Below are positions 36,355 to 45,162 of a stretch of 64,000 bases of DNA, in pieces. Below the pieces are notes generated by a model. The model made no database searches, had not been told where the DNA came from, and worked only from the letters and a program-made list of their open reading frames with translations. Position numbers and translations under genes: made by a program. The number at the start of each line of letters is the position of its first letter. Position 1 is the first letter of the stretch. The DNA comes from JACVRX01 sp046726315 (GTDB lineage Bacteria; Actinomycetota; Actinomycetes; Jiangellales; Jiangellaceae), in contig JBKPAG010000002.1 in assembly GCA_046726315.1 (NCBI GenBank), forward strand, positions 1 through 64,000, read 5' to 3'.

Positions 36355-38790
36355 TCATGGTGGATCCACAACGATCGTCACCGTAGACCCCAAGGGGGCT
36401 GTGCCCCCTTCCGGCTGTTGGCTGACAACAATTGCCTGCGGGTGGGGGTTTCCACTGACGTTGACGACGAAACCCAGTGATTCGAGGATCCGGCGGGCTT
36501 CGCGCTGTGTCTCGCCAACGACGTTTGGTACCTCGACACCCTGTTGAACGGGTTCGACCGCGACGACGATCGTGACTGTCGAGCCCAGGGGCGCGGTTCC
36601 CCCACCTGGGTTCTGGCCGATGACCAGGCCGGGCAAAGCCTGGTCGGTCTCTTGCAGGTCGACAGCGACCTGGAACCCGGCCCGTTGTAGCACGTGCTCA
36701 GCTTGTTGCTGCGGTCTTCCAACCACCCAGGGCACAGTGGCCGCTGGCTCCGCGGTCGGTGTGGGCTCGACCGCCTTGCAGTTCGGCGGAGTGCCTTCCG
36801 TCGCCGGCGGGCAGATTTCTGGGGTCGGCGTCGGGCTCGGATTGATATCCTTACCGATCTCGGTGCGCTCCGGGAACTCGATGACCTCTTCGCCATCCAA
36901 CGCGGCCTTCATGAATGCCGTCCATGTGCGCGCCGGGTACTGGCCACCGGCGAACGTCTCCAGCCCACCAGTGCCGTCCAGCGAGAGCATTTTCGGCGAC
37001 TTTGCGGCGTAGTCACTTTTGAAATACACGACCGACGCGGCCAGCTGCGGCGTGAACCCGGAGAACCACGAACCACGGTCCTCGGCCTGCCCCGTCTTGC
37101 CGGCGGTGGGCCGGTCCAAGTCCCGCGCTTCTCGGCCGGTTCCGTGCTCCACGACCTGGGTCATCGCATAGGTCACCTCGGCGGTGACATCCGGCTCGAT
37201 CACCTGTTCCGGTTCGGGCTCGACCTCGTGTCTCACTGCCCCGGAAAGGTCGGTCACCTTCCGGACCGTGTACCAGTCCGCCTGCTTGCCTCGCGCCGCG
37301 ATCGTCGCGTACCCGTCGGCCATCTGGACCGGACTGATCGATGCCGTTCCGAGCGTGATGCGCCCGTCCGGTTTCAGGCCTGGGGTGTCCTCCGGGATTC
37401 CCGCGCGGACCATCGCGTCCATCACCTTTGCCGGTCCGACCTGAAGCGTGAGGTCCACGAACGCGGTATTGATGGAGTTTTCGGTGGCGTAGAGCAGGTC
37501 GACGTACTTGCCGTAGTCGTGGTCGCCCTCGTTGTTCACCGGCTTGCCCAGCTTGGGGTCATTGAGTGGAGAGTTACCCCAGAACCGGCTCTTGAGTGAG
37601 ATGTCGTTCTCGAAGGCCGCCGTCAACGTAAATGGCTTCACCGTCGATCCCGCCTGAGGCCCGGCGTCGATCGCGTCATTGAAGCTCTGCTTGACCGCGT
37701 CCGATCCTCCGTACATCGCCACGACGGCACCGTCGCCGGGGACCACAGCCGCGAGCCCTATGTGCAGGTGCTTGACGTTCTCGGTCGGGGCCTCCGCCTT
37801 GACGGCGTCGATCGCCGCACGCTGCGCCTTGCGGTTGAACGTCGTCACGACGCGCAGACCGCTGGTCTCGATCTCGGCCGGCTCGATGCCCGCCTGGTCG
37901 AGTTCGGTACGCACCTGCTGCAGGAGGTAACCGTTCGGTCCGCCGAACGTGTCGCGCTTCCTCTCCGGGCGCACCTGCGGTGGAGCGGCCGCCGCGGCCG
38001 TCTCTGCGTCCAGCCATCCCTTCTCGACCATGCCGTCGAGCACGTAATGAAAGCGCTCGGTGAACCGCTGGAGGTTCTCCTCGCTGAGCGTCGGGTCGTA
38101 GTTTCCGGGGTTACGCAAGATCGACGCGAGGGCCGCTCCCTCTTCGAGGCTGAGCTCACTGATCGGCTTGCCAAAGTAGGATCGGGACGCCGTCTGAACC
38201 CCGTACGCACCTCGACCGAACCAGATCGTGTTGAGGTAATCCTGGAGAATCTGATCTTTGTCCATCTGCTGGTCGATCTTGACCGCGATGAAGAGCTCCC
38301 GGATCTTGCGGGTGATCGTGCGCTCCTGGGTCAGGTAATAGTTCTTGACGTACTGCTGGGTGATACCCGAGCCCCCGCCGGTGATCTCGCCGCCGCGCAC
38401 GGTCGACCACGCAGCTCGGGCGATTCCCACCGGGTCGAACCCGCTGTTCTCGTAGAAAGTCCGGTCTTCGGCAGCGATGACGGCCCGCTGGACGTGCTGT
38501 GGGATCTCCTCGATGTCGACGCTCTCGCGGTTCTCGGCGCTGAACCGGCCGAGCTCGGTCTTGCCGTCGTCCCAATACACGATCGTCGCTTGCGATCGGG
38601 AGAAGTCGTTCGCCTCCGGTATATCGGTCATGGCGAAGGCGACTCCGACACCGATGATCCCCAGTGCCGCCAAAGCAACGGCGCTGAGCCCAATGGCCTT
38701 CCACGTCAGCAACCTGCGCCAGCCGCGTCGGGCGGTGGTGCCAACCGCATACCGGCGCCGGCCGGCTGGACGTCGTCGTTCGGTGCTCAC
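36355..38790 (-). CDS. ponA: Bifunctional penicillin-binding protein with two PASTA domains
   Basis: An 811-residue class A PBP. A cytosolic basic N-tail is followed by a TM at about 33-54. The GT51 glycosyltransferase has catalytic E108 in AAEDRTFYENSGFD, and the transpeptidase has S382-TVK, S439-IN and K565-TG. After a Pro/Thr linker two PASTA repeats follow (WVVGRPQQQAEHVLQRAGF and VPNVVGETQREARRILESLGF), ending TVTIVVDPP. It polymerises and cross-links peptidoglycan. PASTA domains bind muropeptides and target septal wall. Divergent from padR across a 230-bp region holding a long operator. Confidence 0.96.
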   Translation of the reverse strand: MSTERRRPAGRRRYAVGTTARRGWRRLLTWKAIGLSAVALAALGIIGVGVAFAMTDIPEANDFSRSQATIVYWDDGKTELGRFSAENRESVDIEEIPQHVQRAVIAAEDRTFYENSGFDPVGIARAAWSTVRGGEITGGGSGITQQYVKNYYLTQERTITRKIRELFIAVKIDQQMDKDQILQDYLNTIWFGRGAYGVQTASRSYFGKPISELSLEEGAALASILRNPGNYDPTLSEENLQRFTERFHYVLDGMVEKGWLDAETAAAAAPPQVRPERKRDTFGGPNGYLLQQVRTELDQAGIEPAEIETSGLRVVTTFNRKAQRAAIDAVKAEAPTENVKHLHIGLAAVVPGDGAVVAMYGGSDAVKQSFNDAIDAGPQAGSTVKPFTLTAAFENDISLKSRFWGNSPLNDPKLGKPVNNEGDHDYGKYVDLLYATENSINTAFVDLTLQVGPAKVMDAMVRAGIPEDTPGLKPDGRITLGTASISPVQMADGYATIAARGKQADWYTVRKVTDLSGAVRHEVEPEPEQVIEPDVTAEVTYAMTQVVEHGTGREARDLDRPTAGKTGQAEDRGSWFSGFTPQLAASVVYFKSDYAAKSPKMLSLDGTGGLETFAGGQYPARTWTAFMKAALDGEEVIEFPERTEIGKDINPSPTPTPEICPPATEGTPPNCKAVEPTPTAEPAATVPWVVGRPQQQAEHVLQRAGFQVAVDLQETDQALPGLVIGQNPGGGTAPLGSTVTIVVAVEPVQQGVEVPNVVGETQREARRILESLGFVVNVSGNPHPQAIVVSQQPEGGTAPLGSTVTIVVDPP

Positions 38791-38961
38791 AGGGGATCTC
38801 TGCTCGGTCGCGGGACTGGTCGGGTGTCAGGGCGGAAGGCGGTGCACCGCTGGCAGCCTACGACGGGTCCGCCAATCACACCCAGTCGCCAGTGCCCGCC
38901 CGCACGCCGGGCTGCCGCGGGCCTTGCGCGTCGGGGTCCAGCCAGCATATCGTCCGACCTA

Positions 38962-38996
38962 TCACCGTGATGTATCGGTCCGATACATCGCGGTGA
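38962..38996. promoter_or_regulatory. Long inverted repeat, probable PadR operator
   Basis: Arms 38962-38977 (TCACCGTGATGTATCG) and 38981-38996 match as inverted repeats at 15 of 16 positions around the spacer GTC. The inner part GATGTATCG-GTC-CGATACATC is perfect. It lies 24 bases upstream of padR and 171 bases upstream of ponA, between divergent starts. PadR proteins usually bind such repeats near their own promoters. Confidence 0.75.
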
Positions 38997-39020
38997 GAGT
39001 CTCCCCGGAGGATAGCGGAC

Positions 39021-39686
39021 GTGGGCAAGCGGGCAGAGGCGCTCGAATTGGCCGTTCTCGGCCTGCTGCACGACGCCCCCATGCATGGATACGAGCTGCG
39101 TAAACAGGTCAACGCACTGCTGGGGTGGGGTCGGGCGTTCTCTTATGGCACTTTGTACCCCTGCTTGAAGGACCTCGTGCGACGGGGATTGCTGGCCGAG
39201 GATGCTGCCGGGGAGCCGGCCTACCTCGGAAACCGCCGCAGCAAGATCGTCTACAAGCTCACACCGGAGGGCAAGGAGCACTTCGCCGACCTCATCGCCC
39301 AGGCCGGCCCGTCGTCGTGGGACGACGAGCAGTTCGGCGTTCATTTCGCATTCTTCGCCCGGGCCGACGCGGCCACCCGCATACGCATCCTCGAGGGCAG
39401 GCGCAGCCGGCTGCAAGAACGACTCGAGCAGTTCCGCGCAGCCGTGCAACGGACCCGTCGACGCCTCGACGCCTACACCCTGGAACTGCAGAACCACGGC
39501 CTGGAGTCGGTTGAGCGTGAGGTCCGGTGGCTCGATCAGCTGATCGAGGTGGAGCGTGCGTCCAGGGATCTGGAGCGAACACCAAGCGTGGGGGGCAGAC
39601 GACAGACCGCCAGGCGGGGCACCCCGTCCCGCATGCGAACCGGTTCACCGGTCCGCCCTGCCGAACGAGAAAGGAACGAAAACTGA
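39021..39686 (+). CDS. PadR-family transcriptional regulator
   Basis: A 221-residue regulator. The N-terminal winged helix (LELAVLGLLHDAPMHGYELRKQVNALLG...FSYGTLYPCLKDLVRRGLL) is textbook PadR. The C-terminal part from about 115 to 185 is a long coiled coil for dimerisation, as in PadR subfamily 1 and its Vir-like relatives. The tail is basic and Arg-rich. The stop overlaps the ino1 start (TGATG), so regulator and inositol-phosphate synthase are coupled, as in Mycobacterium Rv0047c-Rv0046c. The start is GTG at 39021. Confidence 0.93.
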   Translation: MGKRAEALELAVLGLLHDAPMHGYELRKQVNALLGWGRAFSYGTLYPCLKDLVRRGLLAEDAAGEPAYLGNRRSKIVYKLTPEGKEHFADLIAQAGPSSWDDEQFGVHFAFFARADAATRIRILEGRRSRLQERLEQFRAAVQRTRRRLDAYTLELQNHGLESVEREVRWLDQLIEVERASRDLERTPSVGGRRQTARRGTPSRMRTGSPVRPAERERNEN

Positions 39687-40765
39687 TGAGCGCGATCCGA
39701 GTAGCCATCGTGGGCGTGGGCAACTGCTCCGCGTCGCTCGTCCAAGGCGTGCACTATTACCGCGACGCCGACCCTGCGCAGAAGGTGCCCGGCCTGATGC
39801 ACGTCCAGTTCGGCGACTACCACGTCCGCGATGTCGAGTTCGTCGCCGCATTCGACGTCGACGCCAAGAAGGTGGGCATCGATCTGGCCGACGCCATCGG
39901 CGCCAGCGAGAACAACACGATCAAGATCTGCGACGTGCCGCAAACCGGCGTGATCGTCCAGCGGGGACACACCCTCGACGGAATCGGGAAGTACTACCGC
40001 GAGACCATCACCGAAGCCGAGGACGCGCCTGTCGATGTCGTCGCTGCCCTGTGCGCCGCCCGCGCCGACATCCTGGTCTGCTACCTGCCCGTCGGCTCCG
40101 AGCAAGCCGCCAAGTTCTACGCCCAATGTGCGATCGACGCCGGTGTCGCCTTCGTCAACGCCCTTCCCGTTTTCATCGCCGGTACCAAGGAATGGGCCGA
40201 CAAGTTCACCGCCGCACGGGTTCCGATCATCGGCGACGACATCAAGTCCCAGATCGGCGCCACGATCACCCATCGAGTGCTGGTCAAGCTGTTCGAAGAC
40301 CGTGGCGTGACCGTCGACCGCACCTACCAGCTCAACGTCGGCGGCAACATGGATTTCAAGAACATGCTCGAGCGCGAACGCCTCGAGGCCAAGAAGGTTT
40401 CGAAGACGCAATCGGTCACCTCTCAGCTCTCGGAGGAGATTGCCCCGCGCAATATCCACATCGGCCCATCCGACTACGTGGCCTGGCTCGACGACCGCAA
40501 GTGGGCGTTCGTCCGGCTGGAGGGCCGCAACTTCGGCGACGTGCCACTGAGTCTGGAGTACAAGCTCGAGGTCTGGGACTCACCCAACTCCGCCGGCATC
40601 GTCATCGACGCCATCCGAGCCGCCAAGATGGCCAAGGACCGCGGCATCGGCGGCCCGATCCTGTCTGCCTCGTCGTACTTCATGAAGTCACCGCCGGAGC
40701 AGTATTCCGACGATGTGTGCCGTGAGTTGGTCGAACGATTCATCGCCGGTGAGATCGAGCGCTGA
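39686..40765 (+). CDS. ino1: Myo-inositol-1-phosphate synthase
   Basis: A 359-residue NAD-dependent synthase that cyclises glucose-6-phosphate to inositol-1-phosphate. It starts with the NAD-binding VAIVGVGNCSASLVQGVHYY. GDDIKSQIGATITHRVL and LNVGGNMDFKNM are the active-site blocks of the actinobacterial type, and the end runs SASSYFMKSPPEQYSDD. It feeds phosphatidylinositol, PIM and mycothiol synthesis. The ribosome site AAGGAA sits 12 bases upstream, inside padR. A strong hairpin lies 19 bases after the stop. Confidence 0.97.
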   Translation: MSAIRVAIVGVGNCSASLVQGVHYYRDADPAQKVPGLMHVQFGDYHVRDVEFVAAFDVDAKKVGIDLADAIGASENNTIKICDVPQTGVIVQRGHTLDGIGKYYRETITEAEDAPVDVVAALCAARADILVCYLPVGSEQAAKFYAQCAIDAGVAFVNALPVFIAGTKEWADKFTAARVPIIGDDIKSQIGATITHRVLVKLFEDRGVTVDRTYQLNVGGNMDFKNMLERERLEAKKVSKTQSVTSQLSEEIAPRNIHIGPSDYVAWLDDRKWAFVRLEGRNFGDVPLSLEYKLEVWDSPNSAGIVIDAIRAAKMAKDRGIGGPILSASSYFMKSPPEQYSDDVCRELVERFIAGEIER

Positions 40766-40783
40766 ATCACCGCAGGTGGGGGT

Positions 40784-40804
40784 TGCGGGGGCGGAGCCCC
40801 CGCA
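40784..40804 (+). terminator. Terminator hairpin after ino1
   Basis: TGCGGGGGC (40784-40792) pairs perfectly with GCCCCCGCA (40796-40804) around a GGA loop, followed by GGTTCGGTTT. The same 9-bp stem recurs at 63457-63477, so it belongs to a repeated intergenic hairpin family. Confidence 0.85.
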
Positions 40805-40991
40805 GGTTCGGTTTGAGGGATTAGCCGATCATCGGGCACCCTAGAGCGTCCAGCTGGTGACTTTGCGGACCGCGGGTATTGACACCCGCGAGCCGGATGG
40901 GAAGCGTCGTCTACCGTTTCATGCCGTGTGACCGCGCTGCTGGCGCGGCCACCGACGCTCGCCCTGGCGAAAGAAGAGGAAGGACCGACCG

Positions 40992-43751
40992 ATGACGCGG
41001 AACCCGCGAGGACACCGGACCCGTGACCCCGGAGTCGGCCAGCGGGCGCGTGCGGAGGAGCGCGCCGCCAACCCTGATACAAGCGGCGGACCGCGTCAAG
41101 CTCCGGTTGCCTCGGCGTGGCGGGCATTCCTGCACGACCGCAGCGTCCGGTCGAGGGTCGCGATCCTGGTATTGCTCCCACTACTCGGTGCGCTCATCTT
41201 CGGCGCATTTCTGTTCCGAGATGTGCTCGAGCAAGCGCGGACGTCACGCGATGTTGAGCGTAACGCCCGGCTGGCCGCGACTGCGCTCGCCGTTGCCAGC
41301 CGGCTTCAGGATGAGCGCGATGTCTCCGCGCTCTTCGACGTCGGAGCCACCGGTCAGGGCGCCGTCGCCGATGCCCGCAATGCGACCGACGAAGCGCTCG
41401 ACGCCTTCCAAAGACAGCTGGACGAACTTCCTGCGGGCGTTGATCCATTCATAGCGCAGGCCCGCAGCAGCGCAAACAGTAATCTCCAGTTCTTGGACGC
41501 GTACCGCGGCTCCAGAGATGTTGTCCTCGAACCGTTCGACCCTGAGGGCGTCGGAGACTACAAACTGATGGTCAACTCGCTGCTGCGCTTCGTGAAGGCC
41601 AGCGGTACCCAGTCCACCGACAGCGATCTAGTGGTCGAGATCGACTCGCTCGATTCGCTTGCTCGGGTCACGGAGGTCGCCTCCATCGAACGCGGCCTCC
41701 TCGCCCACGGCCTCGCGTCCGGCGATCCGCTGACCGATACGCAGCGTGAGCGCGAGTCGGTTTTGCGGGGCGAGCAGGAGAACCTGCTGGAGCGCTTCGC
41801 AGCGGTCGCTCCGCCCACGTTCCGGGCCGAATATTACAGCCGGCTTCCGGGCGTCAGGGGGCCTGTGGAGGAGATCCGGACCGCCGCTCTCGCGGCCGGT
41901 GAGGAACCGAACGTCACACCCGAGTCGTGGTATGAGGCTGCGACGGATCGCCTGGGAGTGCTTCGCTCGGTACAGGATGAACTTGCGGCAGACGTGATCC
42001 AGCTGTCGTCTTCCGCCGCTAGCCGAGCTCAGCTCGTCTCTGCAATCGCAGCGGCGCTCGTGCTGGCTATCCTCGTCGCCACCGTCGCCATGACTGTTGC
42101 TGTGGCCCGCTCGATCACTGGTCCGCTCCGCCGCCTCCGTCGCTCTGCGCTCGAGACCGCAGACATCGAACTGCCAGCGTTGGTGTCACGAATCCACAAC
42201 GATGGACCTGCCGTTGTGCGCAATGTCGGGGATGCTGTCGCCCCTGAAGGCACGGACGAGATCGGCCAGGTCGCCAGTGCCTTCAACGACGTGTACTCGA
42301 CTGCGATTCGGGTTGCCGGCGAGCAGGCTTTGCTCCGTCAGAACCTCGACACGATTGTGGTAAACCTCTCGCGGCGCACGCAGACCCTGGTCGACCGGCA
42401 ACTCGGTGAGATCGACAACCTCGAGGAACGCGAGCGCGACCCTGACCAGCTCGGAACCCTGTTCCGAATCGACCACCTGGCGACCCGTGTCCGTCGACAC
42501 GCGGAAAGCCTGCTGGTGCTTGCTGGGGTCGAGGAAATGCGCCGAGTGCGGACCGCGGCACCAGTTCTCGACGTTGTCCGGACGGCGGTCAGCGAGGTCG
42601 AGCAGTACCCGCGGGTGAGGTTTGGCGTCATGCCCACCGACCTGCTGATACCCGCTGCCGTCGATGACGTCGCGCACCTGTTGGCGGAGCTGCTCGACAA
42701 CGCAACGGAGTTCTCGGCACCGTCTACTCAGGTGATGATCACGAGCCAGCCTCTGCTCGGCGGCGGATTGCGGATTCAGGTCGCCGACTCCGGAGTCGGC
42801 ATCCCACCTGAGGAGATGGTCGACCTCAATGAGCGCCTTCAGCAGCCAGGCGACATTGACGTCGCAGCGTCGAAGACGCTGGGACTCTATGTTATCGCTC
42901 GGTTGGCGGCCCGACATCGGATCGTCGTCCGCCTGGTGCCTGGTGAGCCAAGCGGCACGGTGGCCCAGGTCGATCTACCGGCGACCATTGTCGGTTCTCC
43001 GCTCGATACGGGCGAACGCGGCGTCCCAACGGCTCCAGCGCAGCCGCGAGTGACCTCGCTGCTCGACGGTGAGGACCTCCCAGGTGTTTCCCCGCGCTCC
43101 GTTGGTCCTCGCCGACCCACCGGGCCGCCGAGCCAACCGGATTCCCCTACCGGGCCGCCCGCCCGTCCGCTTCAGCCTGCCAACGGCCAGACCGGAGCCA
43201 ACGGGGTACCAGCCAAGGCCGGGCCGGCACCGTCGGAGCCTCGATCGCTTCGTGCCCCCCAGCCGACGTTGCCCGAAAGTGACTCGCCCATATTCGAAGC
43301 GGTGAAGTCCGCGTGGTTCCAGCGCGGCGGCGGCGCCATCGAGTGGTCCAGTCCGGCGGACGAAGGTTGGCTGCGTGCAGCGGCCGCCCTGCGAACTGCG
43401 GAGGAGGCAGCCACCGCGCGTCGCGCTCAGCCTCAGCATGAACAGAAAGAACCGGTGCGGTCCCAGGCACCGCCTCCTGCCTCGGGCGAAGCGCCTGCCG
43501 AGGCCGCCGAAGAGTTGGCGTTCAGCACGGCCGGTCTCCCCGTACGCCGACGTGGGGCAACGCAGATCCCCGGCTCAATTGCCGAGATCACCGGCGAGAT
43601 GCCGGGGGCCGGCCACGAGGCGACCCAACAGGACGCCAGCAAAGTCGCGTCGACACTGTCCAACCTGCAACGCGGCGTCAGCCGAGGCCGGGAGGCAACG
43701 GGAGGTTGGGTACCAAAACGACCTGACGACCCGGAGAGGAGCGATCAGTGA
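40992..43751 (+). CDS. Conservon sensor histidine kinase with NIT-type sensor (CvnA-like)
   Basis: A 919-residue membrane kinase. TM1 lies at about 55-77 and an extracytoplasmic helical NIT domain at about 80-345 (YSRLPGVRGPVEEIRTAAL is typical). TM2 follows at about 346-370, then a HAMP linker, a degenerate dimerisation region (RIDHLATRVRRHAESLLVLAG) and a GHKL ATPase with LLAELLDNATEFS and IQVADSGVGIPPEEM. The last ~250 residues are a Pro/Ala-rich disordered tail. It is the first gene of a four-gene conservon, as in Streptomyces CvnA, a membrane receptor for a GTPase switch. A GGAAGGA ribosome site precedes ATG 40992. Confidence 0.93.
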   Translation: MTRNPRGHRTRDPGVGQRARAEERAANPDTSGGPRQAPVASAWRAFLHDRSVRSRVAILVLLPLLGALIFGAFLFRDVLEQARTSRDVERNARLAATALAVASRLQDERDVSALFDVGATGQGAVADARNATDEALDAFQRQLDELPAGVDPFIAQARSSANSNLQFLDAYRGSRDVVLEPFDPEGVGDYKLMVNSLLRFVKASGTQSTDSDLVVEIDSLDSLARVTEVASIERGLLAHGLASGDPLTDTQRERESVLRGEQENLLERFAAVAPPTFRAEYYSRLPGVRGPVEEIRTAALAAGEEPNVTPESWYEAATDRLGVLRSVQDELAADVIQLSSSAASRAQLVSAIAAALVLAILVATVAMTVAVARSITGPLRRLRRSALETADIELPALVSRIHNDGPAVVRNVGDAVAPEGTDEIGQVASAFNDVYSTAIRVAGEQALLRQNLDTIVVNLSRRTQTLVDRQLGEIDNLEERERDPDQLGTLFRIDHLATRVRRHAESLLVLAGVEEMRRVRTAAPVLDVVRTAVSEVEQYPRVRFGVMPTDLLIPAAVDDVAHLLAELLDNATEFSAPSTQVMITSQPLLGGGLRIQVADSGVGIPPEEMVDLNERLQQPGDIDVAASKTLGLYVIARLAARHRIVVRLVPGEPSGTVAQVDLPATIVGSPLDTGERGVPTAPAQPRVTSLLDGEDLPGVSPRSVGPRRPTGPPSQPDSPTGPPARPLQPANGQTGANGVPAKAGPAPSEPRSLRAPQPTLPESDSPIFEAVKSAWFQRGGGAIEWSSPADEGWLRAAAALRTAEEAATARRAQPQHEQKEPVRSQAPPPASGEAPAEAAEELAFSTAGLPVRRRGATQIPGSIAEITGEMPGAGHEATQQDASKVASTLSNLQRGVSRGREATGGWVPKRPDDPERSDQ

Positions 43752-44143
43752 CCAGCGCCCGCACCGACGAACTCGGGTGGTTGCTCGACCGGTTCGCCGA
43801 CCGGACGCCCGGTGTTGCGCACGCCGTCGTGGTGTCGGCCGACGGCCTGCACCTGGCCGGTTCGCAAGGGCTTCCCCGCGCGCGCGGTGATCAGTTGGCC
43901 GCCGTCGTCTCCGGACTGGCCAGTCTGACGGTGGGCGCCTCGATGATCCTCGCTGCGGGACAGGTTCAACAGACTCTGGTCGAGATGACCAAGGGATTCC
44001 TGCTGGTGATGGCGATCCGCGACGGCGCGCATCTCGCCGTGCTGTCGGCTGCCGACTCCGACCTTGGCCAAGTCGGCTATGAAATGGCGCTGCTGGTCGA
44101 ACGGGTCGGAGCCGTGCTGAGCCCGGCGGCGCGCGTCGGGTGA
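43748..44143 (+). CDS. Roadblock/LC7 protein (CvnB-like)
   Basis: A 131-residue roadblock/LC7-fold protein: ELGWLLDRFADRTPGVAHAVVVSADGLHLAGS, GDQLAAVVSGLASLTVGAS and FLLVMAIRDGAHLAVLSAAD are standard for the conservon B component. It binds the D-type GTPase and probably acts in its nucleotide cycle. The GTG start overlaps the kinase stop by GTGA, so the pair is translationally coupled. Confidence 0.95.
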   Translation: MTSARTDELGWLLDRFADRTPGVAHAVVVSADGLHLAGSQGLPRARGDQLAAVVSGLASLTVGASMILAAGQVQQTLVEMTKGFLLVMAIRDGAHLAVLSAADSDLGQVGYEMALLVERVGAVLSPAARVG

Positions 44144-44170
44144 CGGCGTGGCACGTGTAGGTGCGGTGCA

Positions 44171-44533
44171 ATGATGGCGGCAGAAGGCGGTCGGGTCCGT
44201 CCATACCTGCCCACCCGGGGGCGCACTCGACCGGTCCAGGAGACGGCACTGGAGGCGTTGGTGTCGTCGACCCGGGCCGGGCGGACCCGCGGGCTCGACC
44301 CGGAGCCCGAGCGCGAGGGCATCCTGCGCATCTGCCACGCACCGCGCTCGGTCGCCGAGGTGGCGGCCATCGTCCGGATTCCGCTCGGCGTCGCCCGGGT
44401 GCTTGTTGCAGACCTCGAGTCCGAAGGTCTCGTCCACGTCGCGGACCCACACGTGGCCTACAGCGGCCGCGTTGAACCGGCCCGCGACCTGAGTGTGCTC
44501 GAAAGGGTGAGGGATGGCCTTCGTCGACTCTGA
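44171..44533 (+). CDS. DUF742 protein (CvnC-like)
   Basis: A 120-residue DUF742 protein. It starts GGRVRPYLPTRGRT, ends RDLSVLERVRDGLRRL, and contains a winged-helix-like core ILRICHAPRSVAEVAAIVRIPLGVARVLVADLESEGLV. In conservons it forms a complex with the kinase, the roadblock protein and the GTPase. It overlaps the GTPase gene by 20 bases and follows the roadblock gene by 27 bases. Confidence 0.94.
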   Translation: MMAAEGGRVRPYLPTRGRTRPVQETALEALVSSTRAGRTRGLDPEPEREGILRICHAPRSVAEVAAIVRIPLGVARVLVADLESEGLVHVADPHVAYSGRVEPARDLSVLERVRDGLRRL

Positions 44534-45110
44534 GGTCGTGGACGGCGCGAAAGCCGTACAGGACGCCCTCTCTGTCAAGATCGTCATAGCTGGCGGGTTC
44601 GGCGTCGGCAAGACGACCTTCGTCGGTGCCGTGAGCGAGATCGAGCCGCTCCGGACCGAGGCATTGATGACCGAGTTGTCCGCACCCGTCGACGACCTGA
44701 CGATGCTGCCGGACAAGACGACCACCACAGTCGCCATGGACTTCGGGCGCATCACGCTCGCCGAGGACCTCGTCCTATACCTCTTCGGGACGCCCGGCCA
44801 GGACCGATTCTGGTTCATGTGGGACGACATCACCCGCGGTGCGATCGGTGCGGTCGTGCTGGTCGACAGCCGCCGACTCGCCGACTGTTTCGGTGCTGTC
44901 GACTACGTGGAACAGCGCGGCATTCCGTTCGTCGTCGCGCTCAATGCATTCGACGGAATCCAGCTCCATGAGGTCGACGAAGTGCGCCAGGCGCTGCAGC
45001 TCGAAGCAGATGTGCCCTTTGTCGTCACCGATGCACGAGACCGCGAGTCGGTCAAGGACGTGCTCGTCTGCCTTGTCGAACACGCCATGGCGATCGTCCG
45101 GCGCGGCTGA
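44514..45110 (+). CDS. Conservon small GTPase (CvnD-like)
   Basis: A 198-residue Ras-like GTPase of the MglA-related conservon D class. Walker A is GGFGVGKTT (27-35), a switch Thr run TTTTVAMDFG follows, then Walker B/switch II LFGTPGQDRFWFMW. The guanine-specificity motif is NAFD in place of NKxD, usual for this class. VTDARDRESVKDVL precedes the C-terminus. It is the output element of the four-gene operon and is probably membrane-recruited through the CvnA-C complex. Confidence 0.94.
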   Translation: MAFVDSEVVDGAKAVQDALSVKIVIAGGFGVGKTTFVGAVSEIEPLRTEALMTELSAPVDDLTMLPDKTTTTVAMDFGRITLAEDLVLYLFGTPGQDRFWFMWDDITRGAIGAVVLVDSRRLADCFGAVDYVEQRGIPFVVALNAFDGIQLHEVDEVRQALQLEADVPFVVTDARDRESVKDVLVCLVEHAMAIVRRG

Positions 45111-45162
45111 GGCGTGACCGTCACAACGACCTGAGCCATCCTCGCGATCCTAGGCTTCGGGG

